A stretch of DNA of 64,000 bases, taken from assembly GCF_023277925.1 (NCBI RefSeq), contig NZ_CP063832.1, forward strand, positions 2,203,001-2,267,000. Reading direction: 5' to 3'. Source of the stretch: Pseudomonas entomophila. Lineage in GTDB: Bacteria > Pseudomonadota > Gammaproteobacteria > Pseudomonadales > Pseudomonadaceae. The notes under the pieces are model-generated. The model made no database searches. It was given only the letters and a program-made list of their open reading frames with translations, and was not told where the DNA came from. Below are positions 21,620-30,825 of the stretch, piece after piece; position 1 is the first letter of the stretch; the number at the start of each line of letters is the position of its first letter. Made by a program: the position numbers and the translations under genes.

Positions 21620-23860
21620 GTGACCATTGCCCCGATTTCACTCGACCAGGCCATCGAACGCTGTGCCCAGGAGCCGATCCAGGTACCCGGCAGCATCCAG
21701 CCTCAAGGCTTCCTGCTGGTGCTGGACGAACACAGCCTGCGCGTTCTCCAGGCCAGTGAAAACACCGAACGCTGGCTCGGCGTGCCGGCCCTGCAACTGC
21801 CAGGCCAGGCATTCGACGAACTGGTCAGCGACGGCTTCGACCTGCGCCGCCACCTGACGTCGCTGCCGGAAGACGAGATGTTCCCCTTCCACATCGGCGA
21901 TGTCCGCCTGCGTGAAGGCGCCCCCTGCCAGGCGCCGCTGCGGGTACTGGCCCACCGCCACGACCAGGTCCTGATCCTCGAATTCGAGCCCTGCCGTGGC
22001 TCGGCCAAGGGCGATTACTACCCCCTGGTGCGGGCCTTCGTCAGCACCCTGCACCAGGCCACCAGCATCGACGACTTGCTGCAGCAGTCGGTCCGGCAGA
22101 TCAAGCGCATCACCGGCTTCGGTCGGGTCAAGGCCTACCGCTTCGACGCTGCAGGCAATGGCACCGTGCTCGCTGAAGTTGCCGACCCTGGCTACCCCCA
22201 GTACCTGGGGTTGTGCTTCCCCGCCTCCGACATCCCGCGCCAGGCCCGCGAGCTGTATCGCATCAACCGCATCCGAGTGATCGAAGACGCCAACTATCAA
22301 GCCTCGCCGCTTGTACCGGCCGCCAATCCACGTACCGGCAAGGCCCTGGACATGAGCTTCGCCTCGCTGCGTAGCGTATCCCCGGTGCACCTGCAATACA
22401 TGCGCAACATGGGCACCCTGGCATCGATGTCGCTGTCGATCGTGGTCGACGGCAAGCTCTGGGGCCTGCTGTCATGCCACCACGACCAACCAAGGGCCGT
22501 GGATTTCCAGACCCGCACCGCCTGCGAACTGCTGGCCAATGTCCTGTCGCTGCAGATCGAGGCCCACGAGTCCCAAAGCTGCACGCGCTTGCTGCTCGAC
22601 CTGCGCCAACGCATCGTGCACCTGCTCTCTTCAATGGCCGACCAGGACAGTGTCGGCGATGGCCTGCTCGCCCTGCCCGACGTGATGCTGCAGTTCGCCG
22701 GCGCCACTGGGGCGGCCATCATCAGTGCCGAGCGTTGCGACCTGATCGGCCACACGCCTCCGGCGGCGCAGGTCAACGCCCTGGTGCACTGGCTGGCCCA
22801 GCGTGGCGAAGACCTGGTGTTCCACACCGACAACGCGCAGCGTGACATCGACGTGCTGCCGGAGCTGGGCCGGCATGCCGCAGGCGTGCTGGCCGTGGCC
22901 ATCTCGCAGCTGCACTCGCACTACCTGCTGTGGTTCCGTCCGGAGCAGGCGCACACGGTGAACTGGGCCGGGCGCCCCGAAAAACAGGTCACCGCCCTGG
23001 GCAACCTCAATCCGCGCCACAGCTTCGAGCGCTGGCAGGAAGAGGTCCGCGGGTTCAGCGCCGCCTGGCACCCACTGACCCTCGAAGGCGTGCTGGAACT
23101 GCGCGGAGCGGTGCTCGGCATCGTCCTGCGCAAGGCCGAGGAACTGGCCCAACTGGCCGGCGAGCTGAAGCGCTCGAACAAGGAGCTTGAAGCGTTCTCC
23201 TACAGCGTATCCCACGACCTGCGCGCGCCGCTGCGGCATATCGCCGGCTACAGCGAGCTGCTCGGCGAGCTCGAGGGCGAGCACCTGACCGAGCGTGGCA
23301 AGCGCTTCCTCGGGCATATCGGGGAAGCCGCACAATTCGCTGGCACCTTGGTGGACAACCTGCTCAATTTCTCGCAGATGGGCCGTTCGGCGTTGCGCCT
23401 GTCGGATGTCGACCTCAATACCCTGGTCGATACCATCCGCACGGAGATGGCGCCGGACTACGCCGACCGTTCGATCCTCTGGGAGATCGCCGCGCTGCCC
23501 AGGGTGATTGCCGACCCGGCCTTCATCAACATGGTCCTGCACAACCTGCTCGCCAATGCCGTCAAGTACACCCGCAACCGTGAGCAGGCGCGCATCGAGG
23601 TGGGTGCCGTGCAGCACCGGCACGAGGTCGAGGTGTACGTGCGCGACAATGGCGTGGGCTTCGACATGGCCTATGTCGACAAACTGTTCGGGGTGTTCCA
23701 GCGCCTGCACCGCATGGAGGAATTCGAGGGCACCGGGATTGGCCTGGCCAGCGTGCGGCGCATCATCGAACGCCATGACGGCCGTGTCTGGGCCCAGGGC
23801 AGCCTGGGCCAGGGCGCCAGTTTCCACTTCACCCTCCCCCGCCAACCGATGACCGCCTGA
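21620..23860 (+). CDS. bphP: Bacteriophytochrome histidine kinase
   Basis: A 746-residue red/far-red light sensor kinase with PAS-GAF-PHY-HisKA-HATPase order. Cys15 in ERCAQEPIQVPGSIQPQG is the biliverdin attachment residue. The GAF domain has FPASDIPRQAR, the pocket histidine in SPVHLQYMRNMG and CHH after LWGLLS. The PHY tongue carries the conserved PRHSF. The phospho-acceptor is His532 in SVSHDLRAPLRH, and the ATPase domain shows NLLANAVKYT and EGTGIGLASV. GTG 21620 is chosen for AGGAG 6 bases upstream. No heme oxygenase gene (bphO) is adjacent, so biliverdin must come from another locus. It heads a three-gene signalling operon. Confidence 0.96.
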   Translation: MTIAPISLDQAIERCAQEPIQVPGSIQPQGFLLVLDEHSLRVLQASENTERWLGVPALQLPGQAFDELVSDGFDLRRHLTSLPEDEMFPFHIGDVRLREGAPCQAPLRVLAHRHDQVLILEFEPCRGSAKGDYYPLVRAFVSTLHQATSIDDLLQQSVRQIKRITGFGRVKAYRFDAAGNGTVLAEVADPGYPQYLGLCFPASDIPRQARELYRINRIRVIEDANYQASPLVPAANPRTGKALDMSFASLRSVSPVHLQYMRNMGTLASMSLSIVVDGKLWGLLSCHHDQPRAVDFQTRTACELLANVLSLQIEAHESQSCTRLLLDLRQRIVHLLSSMADQDSVGDGLLALPDVMLQFAGATGAAIISAERCDLIGHTPPAAQVNALVHWLAQRGEDLVFHTDNAQRDIDVLPELGRHAAGVLAVAISQLHSHYLLWFRPEQAHTVNWAGRPEKQVTALGNLNPRHSFERWQEEVRGFSAAWHPLTLEGVLELRGAVLGIVLRKAEELAQLAGELKRSNKELEAFSYSVSHDLRAPLRHIAGYSELLGELEGEHLTERGKRFLGHIGEAAQFAGTLVDNLLNFSQMGRSALRLSDVDLNTLVDTIRTEMAPDYADRSILWEIAALPRVIADPAFINMVLHNLLANAVKYTRNREQARIEVGAVQHRHEVEVYVRDNGVGFDMAYVDKLFGVFQRLHRMEEFEGTGIGLASVRRIIERHDGRVWAQGSLGQGASFHFTLPRQPMTA

Positions 23861-23874
23861 GGCCGCCACCCATC

Positions 23875-24336
23875 ATGCTCAAACCCATCCTGCTGGTCGA
23901 AGACAACCTCCGGGACCAAGAACTGACCTTGCTGGCCCTGGAGCGCAGCCAGCTGGCCAACGAAGTCGTCGTCGTGCGCGACGGCGCCGATGCCCTGGAT
24001 TACCTGCTGCGGCGCAATGCCTTCGCCGCACGTGACGACGGCAACCCGGCGGTAATGCTGCTGGACCTCAAGCTGCCCAAGGTCGATGGCCTCGAGGTGC
24101 TCAAGGAGGTACGCGCCACCGCGGAACTGCGCAGCATCCCCATCGTCATGCTGACCTCCTCGCGCGAGGGGCCCGACCTGCAGCGCGCCTATGAGCTGGG
24201 GGTAAACGCCTATGTGGTCAAGCCGGTGGAGTTCAAAGAGTTCGTTACCGCGATCTCCGACCTGGGGGTGTTCTGGGCCGTGCTCAACGAGCCGCCGCCC
24301 GGCTCGCTGCGCCTGAACCGCCGTGGCGACCAGTGA
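23875..24336 (+). CDS. Single-domain response regulator (phytochrome partner)
   Basis: A 153-residue receiver domain with no output domain. It shows the acidic pair VEDN, the phospho-acceptor Asp64 in VMLLDLKLPKVDG, a threonine in MLTSS and the lysine in VVKPVEF. It starts 14 bases after bphP and so is its most likely phosphate receiver, similar to Rcp1-type regulators paired with phytochromes. With no output domain it probably acts by protein contact or passes phosphate to the hybrid kinase encoded next. Confidence 0.93.
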   Translation: MLKPILLVEDNLRDQELTLLALERSQLANEVVVVRDGADALDYLLRRNAFAARDDGNPAVMLLDLKLPKVDGLEVLKEVRATAELRSIPIVMLTSSREGPDLQRAYELGVNAYVVKPVEFKEFVTAISDLGVFWAVLNEPPPGSLRLNRRGDQ

Positions 24337-24346
24337 GGCCGGCAGC

Positions 24347-26737
24347 ATGCAGACAACGCCACTGAAACTGCTGATGGTCGAAGACAGCTCCATGGACGCC
24401 GAGCTGATCCTGATGCGTCTGGAGCGGAGCGGTTTCCAGGTGCAGTCGCGGCTGATGTTCGATCATGTCGGTGCCGAGCACGCCTTGCACGCAGGCACCT
24501 TCGACCTGATCCTCTGTGACTGCGTGCTACCGGGCTCCTCGGGCGCCGAGGTGCTGGCGATCGCTCAACGCATCGCTCCGGCCACGCCGTTCATCTTCCT
24601 CTCCGGCATCTACGGGGAAGAGCACGCGGTCGAGATGATCCGTCTGGGGGCCACCGACTATGTGCTGAAGAAGAACCTGCCGTTGCTGCCCAAGGCCGTA
24701 CGCCGGGCGCTGACCGAGGTGCAGGAGCGCCAGCGACGGCGCCTCGCCGAGGAAGCCCTGGCCGACATGGAGGCCCGGGCGCGCATCGCCATCGATGCCG
24801 CTGGCATGGGTAGCTGGGATTACCGGCCGCAAGATGGACAGATGCAGTGGGACGTACGTTGCAAGACCTTGTTCGGCCTGCCCGCCGACACCGAGATGAG
24901 CATCGAGGTGTTCTACGCCGGCATCCACCCAGAGGACTTGCCCAGGGTGCGCGACGCCGTCGAGCAGGCCATGCGCGAGGACAATGATGGCCACTACCGG
25001 GTCGAGTTTCGCATCGCCCAGGCCGGCCCCCTGGAGCCGCGCTGGTTGCTCTCCAGCGGCCAGACGCAATTCGTTGACGGCCAGTGCGTGCGGTTCTCCG
25101 GTGTGCTCCAGGACATCCACCAGCAGCGGCAGGCCACCCGCGCCCTGGAGCAGCTCAACGAAATACTTGGCGAGCGGGTCGAGCGCCGTACCCGCGAGCG
25201 TGACCGCGCCTGGGAGCTGTCCCAGGACTTGCTGGCGGTGCTCAACAAGGACCTCACGCCCGTGACGCTGAACCCGGCGTGGGAGGCCAGCCTGGGCTTC
25301 ACCCGCGAACGCCTGGGGCAGATCTCACTGCTGCAACTGCTGCCGGAAGCCGACCAACAGGCCTTTCTAGCCGAAATCGGCGCCCTGTCCGAGGGCCGCA
25401 CCAGCGCGCGCTTCGTCGGCCGCATCCTGCATGCCGGCGGCCAGCAGCGCTGGCTTTCGTGGGTGGTGGTGCCGGATGACAGCCTCCTGTATGTGGTGGC
25501 TCGCGATATCTCCAGCGAACGCGAGTCGGCGCTGGAGCTGGCCGAGGCCAACACCCGCCTGCGCGAACAGATCGCCGAGCGCGAGCGCATCGAAGCGGCG
25601 CTGCAGCAAATGCAGCGCCTGGAGGCGGTCGGCCAGCTCACCGCCGGGGTGGCTCACGACTTCAACAACCTGCTGACGGTCATCCTCACTGGCGCCAGTT
25701 TTCTCCAGAACGACCTGGACAAGGGTCTGCTGGACAAGGCCCATGGTCGCCTGAAGCACATTCGCGAAGCCGGCGAACGTGGCGCCAAGCTTACCGCGCA
25801 GCTGTTGGCGTTTTCCCGCAAGCAGCGCCTGGAGCCAGTGCCGCTGAACCTCAACCGCACCCTCGGCGGTTTGGAGGAACTGCTGCGCCGCACCCTGGGC
25901 GGCCGTGTCTCGGTGCGCCTGAACCTGGAGCCCCACCTCTGGTTCGCCCTCACCGACCCGACCCAGACCGAGATGATCATCCTCAACCTGGCAATCAATG
26001 CCCGCGACGCCATGCCCGACGGTGGCCAGCTGGCCCTGGCGACCCGCAATACCCGGGTCAGCACCCGCCCTCAGCGCCCGCAAGATCCGGAGCCCGGCGA
26101 CTATGTGATGCTGACCATCAGCGATACCGGCTGCGGCATGAGCGAAGACGTGGCGGCCAAGGTCTTCGAGCCCTTCTTCACCACCAAGGACATCGGCAAG
26201 GGGTCGGGCCTGGGCCTGGCCCAGGTGTTCGGCTTCGCCAAGCAGAGCGGCGGCGGGGTGCGTATCGACACTGCACCCGGCCGCGGCACGCAGGTCAGCG
26301 TGTACCTGCCCTCGGTCAGGGCCCAGGCTGATCATGCCGTGCCGGACCAGGACAAGGGGCGCCCGCTGTCCGCTGGTGGCAACCACAACATCCTGCTGGT
26401 GGACGACGACCCTCTGGTGCGCGAGATGATCGGCGATGTGCTGCGCCGCTATGGTTATCGGGTACGCCAGGCGCACAATGGCGAACAGGCCCTGGCGTTG
26501 CTCGATGACGCCACCGACCTGCTGCTGACCGACTTCGCCATGCCCGAGTTCAATGGCGCACAGCTGGCACAGGCGGCACGCGAACGCTACCCAAGGCTGC
26601 CCGTGGTATTTCTGACCGGCTACGCCGAACTGGATGGCCAGGAACTGCCGGGCAGCCTGGTGATCCAGAAACCCGTGCACGAGCAAGTGCTGGCCCTGGC
26701 GTTGGCCGAGCTGCTGGAAAACAGGAATCTGGAATGA
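24347..26737 (+). CDS. Hybrid histidine kinase (REC-PAS-PAS-HisKA-HATPase-REC)
   Basis: A 796-residue soluble hybrid kinase. The N-terminal receiver has Asp58 (LILCDCVLPGS). Two PAS-like regions follow (residues about 150-260 and 300-400), joined by a short helical linker. The kinase core shows VAHDFNNLLTVI with the phospho-histidine, NLAINARDAMPDGG, DTGCGMS and GSGLGLAQVFGFAKQSGG. A C-terminal receiver (LLVDDDPLVREM, LLLTDFAMPEF) ends the protein. ATG 24347 is used because GAGG lies about 10 bases before it; ATG 24323 would overlap the upstream gene. Receivers at both ends suggest it takes phosphate from the BphP branch and relays it on. The final output is not in the window. Confidence 0.93.
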   Translation: MQTTPLKLLMVEDSSMDAELILMRLERSGFQVQSRLMFDHVGAEHALHAGTFDLILCDCVLPGSSGAEVLAIAQRIAPATPFIFLSGIYGEEHAVEMIRLGATDYVLKKNLPLLPKAVRRALTEVQERQRRRLAEEALADMEARARIAIDAAGMGSWDYRPQDGQMQWDVRCKTLFGLPADTEMSIEVFYAGIHPEDLPRVRDAVEQAMREDNDGHYRVEFRIAQAGPLEPRWLLSSGQTQFVDGQCVRFSGVLQDIHQQRQATRALEQLNEILGERVERRTRERDRAWELSQDLLAVLNKDLTPVTLNPAWEASLGFTRERLGQISLLQLLPEADQQAFLAEIGALSEGRTSARFVGRILHAGGQQRWLSWVVVPDDSLLYVVARDISSERESALELAEANTRLREQIAERERIEAALQQMQRLEAVGQLTAGVAHDFNNLLTVILTGASFLQNDLDKGLLDKAHGRLKHIREAGERGAKLTAQLLAFSRKQRLEPVPLNLNRTLGGLEELLRRTLGGRVSVRLNLEPHLWFALTDPTQTEMIILNLAINARDAMPDGGQLALATRNTRVSTRPQRPQDPEPGDYVMLTISDTGCGMSEDVAAKVFEPFFTTKDIGKGSGLGLAQVFGFAKQSGGGVRIDTAPGRGTQVSVYLPSVRAQADHAVPDQDKGRPLSAGGNHNILLVDDDPLVREMIGDVLRRYGYRVRQAHNGEQALALLDDATDLLLTDFAMPEFNGAQLAQAARERYPRLPVVFLTGYAELDGQELPGSLVIQKPVHEQVLALALAELLENRNLE

Positions 26738-26762
26738 AAAAATCGCCAGCCGGCGATTTTGA
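26738..26762. terminator. Terminator after the phytochrome operon
   Basis: AAAATCGCC-AGCC-GGCGATTTT is a perfect 9-bp stem right after the stop. A-rich and T-rich flanks let it work in both directions, so it may also stop transcripts of the tRNA-Gln on the other strand. Confidence 0.85.
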
Positions 26763-26786
26763 TTTGCTTTGAAAGCAGAGAAGAAA

Positions 26787-26861
26787 TGGCAGGGGCGGCT
26801 GGATTCGAACCAACGCATGGCAGGATCAAAACCTGCTGCCTTACCGCTTGGCGACGCCCCT
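26787..26861 (-). tRNA. tRNA-Gln (anticodon TTG)
   Basis: On the minus strand a complete cloverleaf is seen: acceptor AGGGGCG pairing with CGCCCCT, D-arm GCCAAGCGGTAAGGC, anticodon loop TTTTGAT flanked by CAGG and CCTG, T-arm with GGTTCGAATCC, and an encoded CCA end. The anticodon TTG reads CAA and CAG. Confidence 0.95.
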
Positions 26862-26867
26862 GTATCG

Positions 26868-26896
26868 GATATGACGAGCGCCTGATGCACTGCCAA
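26868..26896 (-). promoter_or_regulatory. Promoter of tRNA-Gln
   Basis: Read on the minus strand, TTGGCA (26896-26891) and CATATC (26873-26868) are separated by exactly 17 bases and point at the tRNA. The -10 lies very close to the mature 5' end, so the leader would be very short. Confidence 0.5.
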
Positions 26897-27195
26897 TCTG
26901 ACCATTCACCGCAAGCTCCGTGTGTTGCTGTGCGGGAATGGCCGGCACTTTAACAACCTTTTCCAAAGGTGGGAAGCATTATTTTAAAAAAATTCACAGA
27001 AAAACAGCAGGTTAGTCGCCGACCCCCGATTTTGCGGTGATGATTTCAAGCGACAGGTAATGCAACACATGCACGAGCATCGGCTATTGAACAGACCCGC
27101 AACGGCCAGAACCCACCCCACGAAGCCCGCCGCCCGCGGATATCCCTTCCGCAGGCGGCTCTCAAGTGAGCTTCACCGCCAGAGCAAATCACCCG
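26897..27195. other. Intergenic stretch between tRNA-Gln and a small ORF
   Basis: About 300 bases with no credible gene. It holds one GC-rich hairpin at 27129-27159 (12-bp arms with one mismatch), placed just downstream of the small minus-strand gene at 27196. It may end that transcript, though there is no T-run. Nothing else is recognised. Confidence 0.5.
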
Positions 27196-27309
27196 CTATT
27201 GATGGCTGACCCAATACACCGCCGTGACCACCACCAGCACGATCAGACACAGGATCGCCCAGGCATCGACACTGCTGTCAGCTTTGCGGACCTTGCTTGA
27301 ATTTCCCAT
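27196..27309 (-). CDS. 37-residue single-pass membrane protein
   Basis: A very short gene with a strong start: AAGAGGT lies 8 bases before the ATG at 27309. The product opens with a charged stretch (MGNSSKVRKADSSVDAW), continues with a hydrophobic segment of about 16 residues (AILCLIVLVVVTAVYW) and ends with VSHQ. Positive residues before the segment suggest the N-terminus stays in the cytoplasm. It sits alone on the minus strand, between tRNA-Gln and the periplasmic binding protein gene, 85 bases downstream of the latter. I do not recognise a family. The clean ribosome site and the membrane profile argue that it is real. Confidence 0.65.
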   Translation of the reverse strand: MGNSSKVRKADSSVDAWAILCLIVLVVVTAVYWVSHQ

Positions 27310-27394
27310 TGCATTACCTCTTGTAGTGGTTATGGGAATGCACTTCGCAAGCAGCAGTTAAGTCCAGCAATGCCCTTCACTCAAGCAGGGTCTT

Positions 27395-28471
27395 TCAGTA
27401 GTCGACGGGTGACATGAGGAAGGGATAGCGAAAATCCGTCGCCCGCCCTTCGGCGCTGAAACGGTGAAAATCGATACCGTGGCCGTCCTGATCCAGCAGC
27501 CTCAGCCAACGCCGGGCCTTGTCCACGTCGATCAGTTGCAGGGACGGCACCTGATGCTCCTGCCGCCCGTCACGGTCCACGGCCAAGCCCAGGGCGTCGT
27601 CGTGCAACATCACCATGGCCCAGCCGCCCATGGTGAAATGCCCGCCCATCAACACCCCCAGGCGCCCGTCGATACGTGCCCGCAGGGCCTCGGGCGAGCT
27701 GTTGACCGCACTGAATACTACATCGCGCCCCGGCACCCGACCCGCCGCCTCGAACGCGCGCATGGCACCAAACGCCATCTCGTCGTTGGCCGACCACACC
27801 AGTTGCGTTGCGGGGTAGCGCTCCAGCAGCATCTGCGCCTGCTCGAAAGCCCGCTGGCGACTCCAGCCGCCATAAACCACCTGGCGCAGGCGTACCTGGG
27901 GATAGTCCGCCAGCGCCCGGCGCATGCCCTGCTCACGCAGTTGCGAGGCAGGCGTGGTCTTCACCCCGGCGAACGCCAGCAGGTCCACCGGGCCATTCGC
28001 AGGTGGCAACTGCGCGACCATGGCCTTGAGCATCTGATAGCCGGCCTCCTCGTCGTTGCTGACGAGGGTGCCGAGAATCCGCGGGTACTTCTCAGGCTGG
28101 GCCTGGATACTGCTCAACTGGTCCTCGGTGAGGCCATTGTTGACCAGGAACAGTTTCACCCCCGTGCCACGGGAGAGGCGGATGACCTCGGGCGCCACAT
28201 ACTGTTCGTTGACCAGAACCAGGTAGTCCGGACGTTGCGGCCCCTGTAGCACGGCCCGGGCCAGGATCAGCGTGCGGTCCGCGCTGCGCTCGCTGTACTG
28301 CACACGCAGCGCCATCCCCAGATCCTTGGCGGCGGCCTGCATGAAACGCGAATAGTCGACCCAGAACGTCTCGTCGGAATAGCCCGGATTGAGAAATACC
28401 ACCGAGGCAGCCTGTGCGCCGGCTGCCAGCGGCAGGCTCAGGCACAGGCCCTGACACAAGGCCTTGAGCAT
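27395..28471 (-). CDS. Periplasmic substrate-binding protein (type 1, sugar-binding-like)
   Basis: A 358-residue exported protein. The signal peptide (LCLSLPLAAGAQA) is followed by a type 1 periplasmic binding fold: SVVFLNPGYSDETFW, repeated Rossmann-like units, and the hinge-region motif VVWSANDEMAFGAMRAFEAAGRVPG as VWSANDEMAFGAM here. Such proteins bind sugars or act as LuxP-like ligand sensors. No permease or ATPase genes are adjacent, so it may serve a sensor or a transporter encoded elsewhere. It is divergent from cysI. The ligand is unknown. Confidence 0.85.
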   Translation of the reverse strand: MLKALCQGLCLSLPLAAGAQAASVVFLNPGYSDETFWVDYSRFMQAAAKDLGMALRVQYSERSADRTLILARAVLQGPQRPDYLVLVNEQYVAPEVIRLSRGTGVKLFLVNNGLTEDQLSSIQAQPEKYPRILGTLVSNDEEAGYQMLKAMVAQLPPANGPVDLLAFAGVKTTPASQLREQGMRRALADYPQVRLRQVVYGGWSRQRAFEQAQMLLERYPATQLVWSANDEMAFGAMRAFEAAGRVPGRDVVFSAVNSSPEALRARIDGRLGVLMGGHFTMGGWAMVMLHDDALGLAVDRDGRQEHQVPSLQLIDVDKARRWLRLLDQDGHGIDFHRFSAEGRATDFRYPFLMSPVDY

Positions 28472-28687
28472 GCGGTTACATCCCTGCGAAACAAACCTCG
28501 GATTATAGCCAGATGGCGTGCCAGAGCGGACAAATGCCAGTCAGTCTCACTTAGTCCAAATGGTTCTTTTCATATGCAAAAACATCACTTTAGCGCATAA
28601 ACCCACTCTGCTATCGTTCCTCGGCTCCGACCCGGAGTGCGCGGCCGTGCGCGCGATTAGCTGCATGCAGCCTGAGACAGGACTTAT

Positions 28688-30340
28688 ATGTACGTATACG
28701 ACGAGTACGATCAGCGGATCATCGAGGACCGCGTCAAGCAGTTCCGTGATCAGACCCGCCGCTACCTGGCCGGTGAGCTGAGCGAAGAAGAATTCCGCCC
28801 CCTGCGCCTGCAGAACGGCTTGTATATCCAACGTTTCGCGCCGATGCTGCGTGTCGCCGTGCCTTATGGCCAGCTGAACGCCCGCCAGACCCGCATGCTG
28901 GCGAAGATCGCCCGCGACTACGACAAGGGTTACGCGCACATCAGTACCCGCCAGAACGTGCAGTACAATTGGCCGGCGCTGGAAGACATCCCGGAAATCC
29001 TCGCTGAGCTGGCCACCGTGCAGATGCACGCGATCCAGACCAGCGGCAACTGCCTGCGCAACGTCACAACCGACCAGTTCGCCGGTGTAGCCGCCGATGA
29101 GCTGGTCGACCCGCGCCCCTGGTGCGAGATCGTGCGTCAGTGGACCACCTTCCACCCGGAATTCGCCTACCTGCCGCGCAAGTTCAAGATTGCCGTCAAC
29201 GGTTCGAGCGACGACCGCGCGGCCATCGAAGTGCACGACATCGGCCTGGAGCCGGTGCGCAACGCAGCCGGTGAACTGGGCTTCCGCGTGCTGGTCGGTG
29301 GCGGCCTGGGTCGCACCCCGGTGATTGGTTCGTTCATCAATGAGTTCCTGCCCTGGCAGGACCTGCTCAGCTACCTCGATGCCATCCTGCGCGTGTACAA
29401 CCGTTACGGCCGCCGTGACAACAAGTACAAGGCGCGGATCAAGATCCTGGTCAAGGCCCTCACCCCGGAAGTGTTCGCCGAGAAGGTCGAGGCCGAGATG
29501 GCTCACCTGCGCGGTGGCAGCACCACGCTGACCGAAGCCGAAGTACAGCGTGTGGCACGCCACTTCGTCGACCCCGACTACCTGGCCCTGGACAACGTCG
29601 ACTACAGCGCGCTGGATGCTGAGCACCCAGGCTTCGCCCGCTGGCGTTCGCGCAACACCCGCGCCCACAAAAAGCCGGGCTACGTCGCCGTCACCCTGTC
29701 GCTCAAGCCCACCGGCGTCGCCCCCGGCGACCTGACCGACAAACAGCTCGACGCCGTCGCCGACTTCGCCGAACGCTACAGCTTTGGTTTCCTGCGCACC
29801 TCTCACGAGCAGAACATCATCCTCGCCGACGTCGAGCAGCGCCAGTTGCACGCCCTCTGGCTGGAGCTGCGCGAGCAAGGCTTCGCCACCCCGAACATCG
29901 GCCTGCTGACCGACATCATCTGCTGCCCGGGCGGTGATTTCTGCTCCCTGGCCAACGCCAAGTCGATCCCGATCGCCGAATCCATCCAGCGCCGCTTCGA
30001 CGACCTGGACTACCTGTTCGACATCGGCGAGCTCGACCTGAACATCTCCGGCTGCATGAACGCCTGCGGCCACCACCACGTCGGCCACATCGGCATCCTT
30101 GGCGTGGACAAGAAGGGCGAGGAGTTCTACCAGGTGTCGCTGGGGGGCAATGCCGCCCGCGACGCAAGCCTGGGCAAGATCCTCGGCCCCTCCTTCGCCC
30201 AGGACGACATGGCCGACGTGATCGAGAAACTGATCAGCGTGTACGTCGAGCAGCGCACCGAAGACGAGCGCTTCATCGACACCTACCAGCGGATCGGCAT
30301 CGACCCCTTCAAGGAACGCGTCTATGCAGCGAATCATTAA
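28688..30340 (+). CDS. cysI: Sulfite reductase hemoprotein (CysI)
   Basis: A 550-residue siroheme and 4Fe-4S enzyme that reduces sulfite to sulfide in assimilation. The N-terminal half binds siroheme (RQNVQYNWPALEDIP, SGNCLRNVTTDQFAG). The cluster cysteines are in CCPGGDFCSLANA (about residue 413 on) and SGCMNACGHHH (about residue 455 on). AGGA lies just upstream of the ATG. It overlaps the next gene by 17 bases. Family members in Pseudomonas are needed for growth on sulfate. CysB control is expected from known biology but no site was assigned. Confidence 0.95.
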   Translation: MYVYDEYDQRIIEDRVKQFRDQTRRYLAGELSEEEFRPLRLQNGLYIQRFAPMLRVAVPYGQLNARQTRMLAKIARDYDKGYAHISTRQNVQYNWPALEDIPEILAELATVQMHAIQTSGNCLRNVTTDQFAGVAADELVDPRPWCEIVRQWTTFHPEFAYLPRKFKIAVNGSSDDRAAIEVHDIGLEPVRNAAGELGFRVLVGGGLGRTPVIGSFINEFLPWQDLLSYLDAILRVYNRYGRRDNKYKARIKILVKALTPEVFAEKVEAEMAHLRGGSTTLTEAEVQRVARHFVDPDYLALDNVDYSALDAEHPGFARWRSRNTRAHKKPGYVAVTLSLKPTGVAPGDLTDKQLDAVADFAERYSFGFLRTSHEQNIILADVEQRQLHALWLELREQGFATPNIGLLTDIICCPGGDFCSLANAKSIPIAESIQRRFDDLDYLFDIGELDLNISGCMNACGHHHVGHIGILGVDKKGEEFYQVSLGGNAARDASLGKILGPSFAQDDMADVIEKLISVYVEQRTEDERFIDTYQRIGIDPFKERVYAANH

Positions 30341-30818
30341 GCACAACCAGATCGTCGACGAAACCTGGCACCTGCTGCCCAAGGACGTGTCAATCGACGA
30401 GCTGACCAATTGCGACGACTACATCGTGCCGCTGCAACTGTGGCGCGATCACCCCAGCCTGCTCAAGGCCCGCGACGGTGGCCTGGGCATCTGGCTGGAC
30501 AGCGACGAGGAAGCCGAGGAAATCGGTGACGACGTCGAGCACTTCCAGGTCATTGCCCTGAACTTCCCGGCCTTCACCGACGGGCGCAACTACTCCAACG
30601 CGCGCCTGCTGCGTGACCGCTACAAGTTCAAGGGCGAACTGCGCGCCATTGGCGACGTGCTGCGCGACCAACTGTTCTACATGGCCCGCTGCGGTTTCGA
30701 CGCCTTCGCCATCCGTGCCGACAAGAACCCTGAAGACGCGCTGCAAAGCCTGAAGGACTTCTCGGTCACCTACCAAGGCGCCACAGACGAACCACTGCCG
30801 TTGTTCCGTCGTCGCTGA
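30324..30818 (+). CDS. DUF934 protein, sulfite reductase accessory
   Basis: A 164-residue protein of the DUF934 family, which is nearly always encoded with CysI in proteobacteria. The conserved patterns IALNFPAFTDGRNYSNARLLRDR (split here as FPAFTDGRNYSNARLLRDR) and GDVLRDQLFYMARCGFDAF are present. It starts inside the end of cysI, a sign of translational coupling. Related proteins are thought to replace the missing electron-donor flavoprotein or to help build the enzyme. The exact role is not settled. Confidence 0.93.
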   Translation: MQRIIKHNQIVDETWHLLPKDVSIDELTNCDDYIVPLQLWRDHPSLLKARDGGLGIWLDSDEEAEEIGDDVEHFQVIALNFPAFTDGRNYSNARLLRDRYKFKGELRAIGDVLRDQLFYMARCGFDAFAIRADKNPEDALQSLKDFSVTYQGATDEPLPLFRRR

Positions 30819-30825
30819 TCCTCGC

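Noticed and set aside
28518..28781. Plus-strand frame overlapping the start of cysI
   Set aside because: It spans the cysI promoter and is out of frame with the secure CysI start at 28688.
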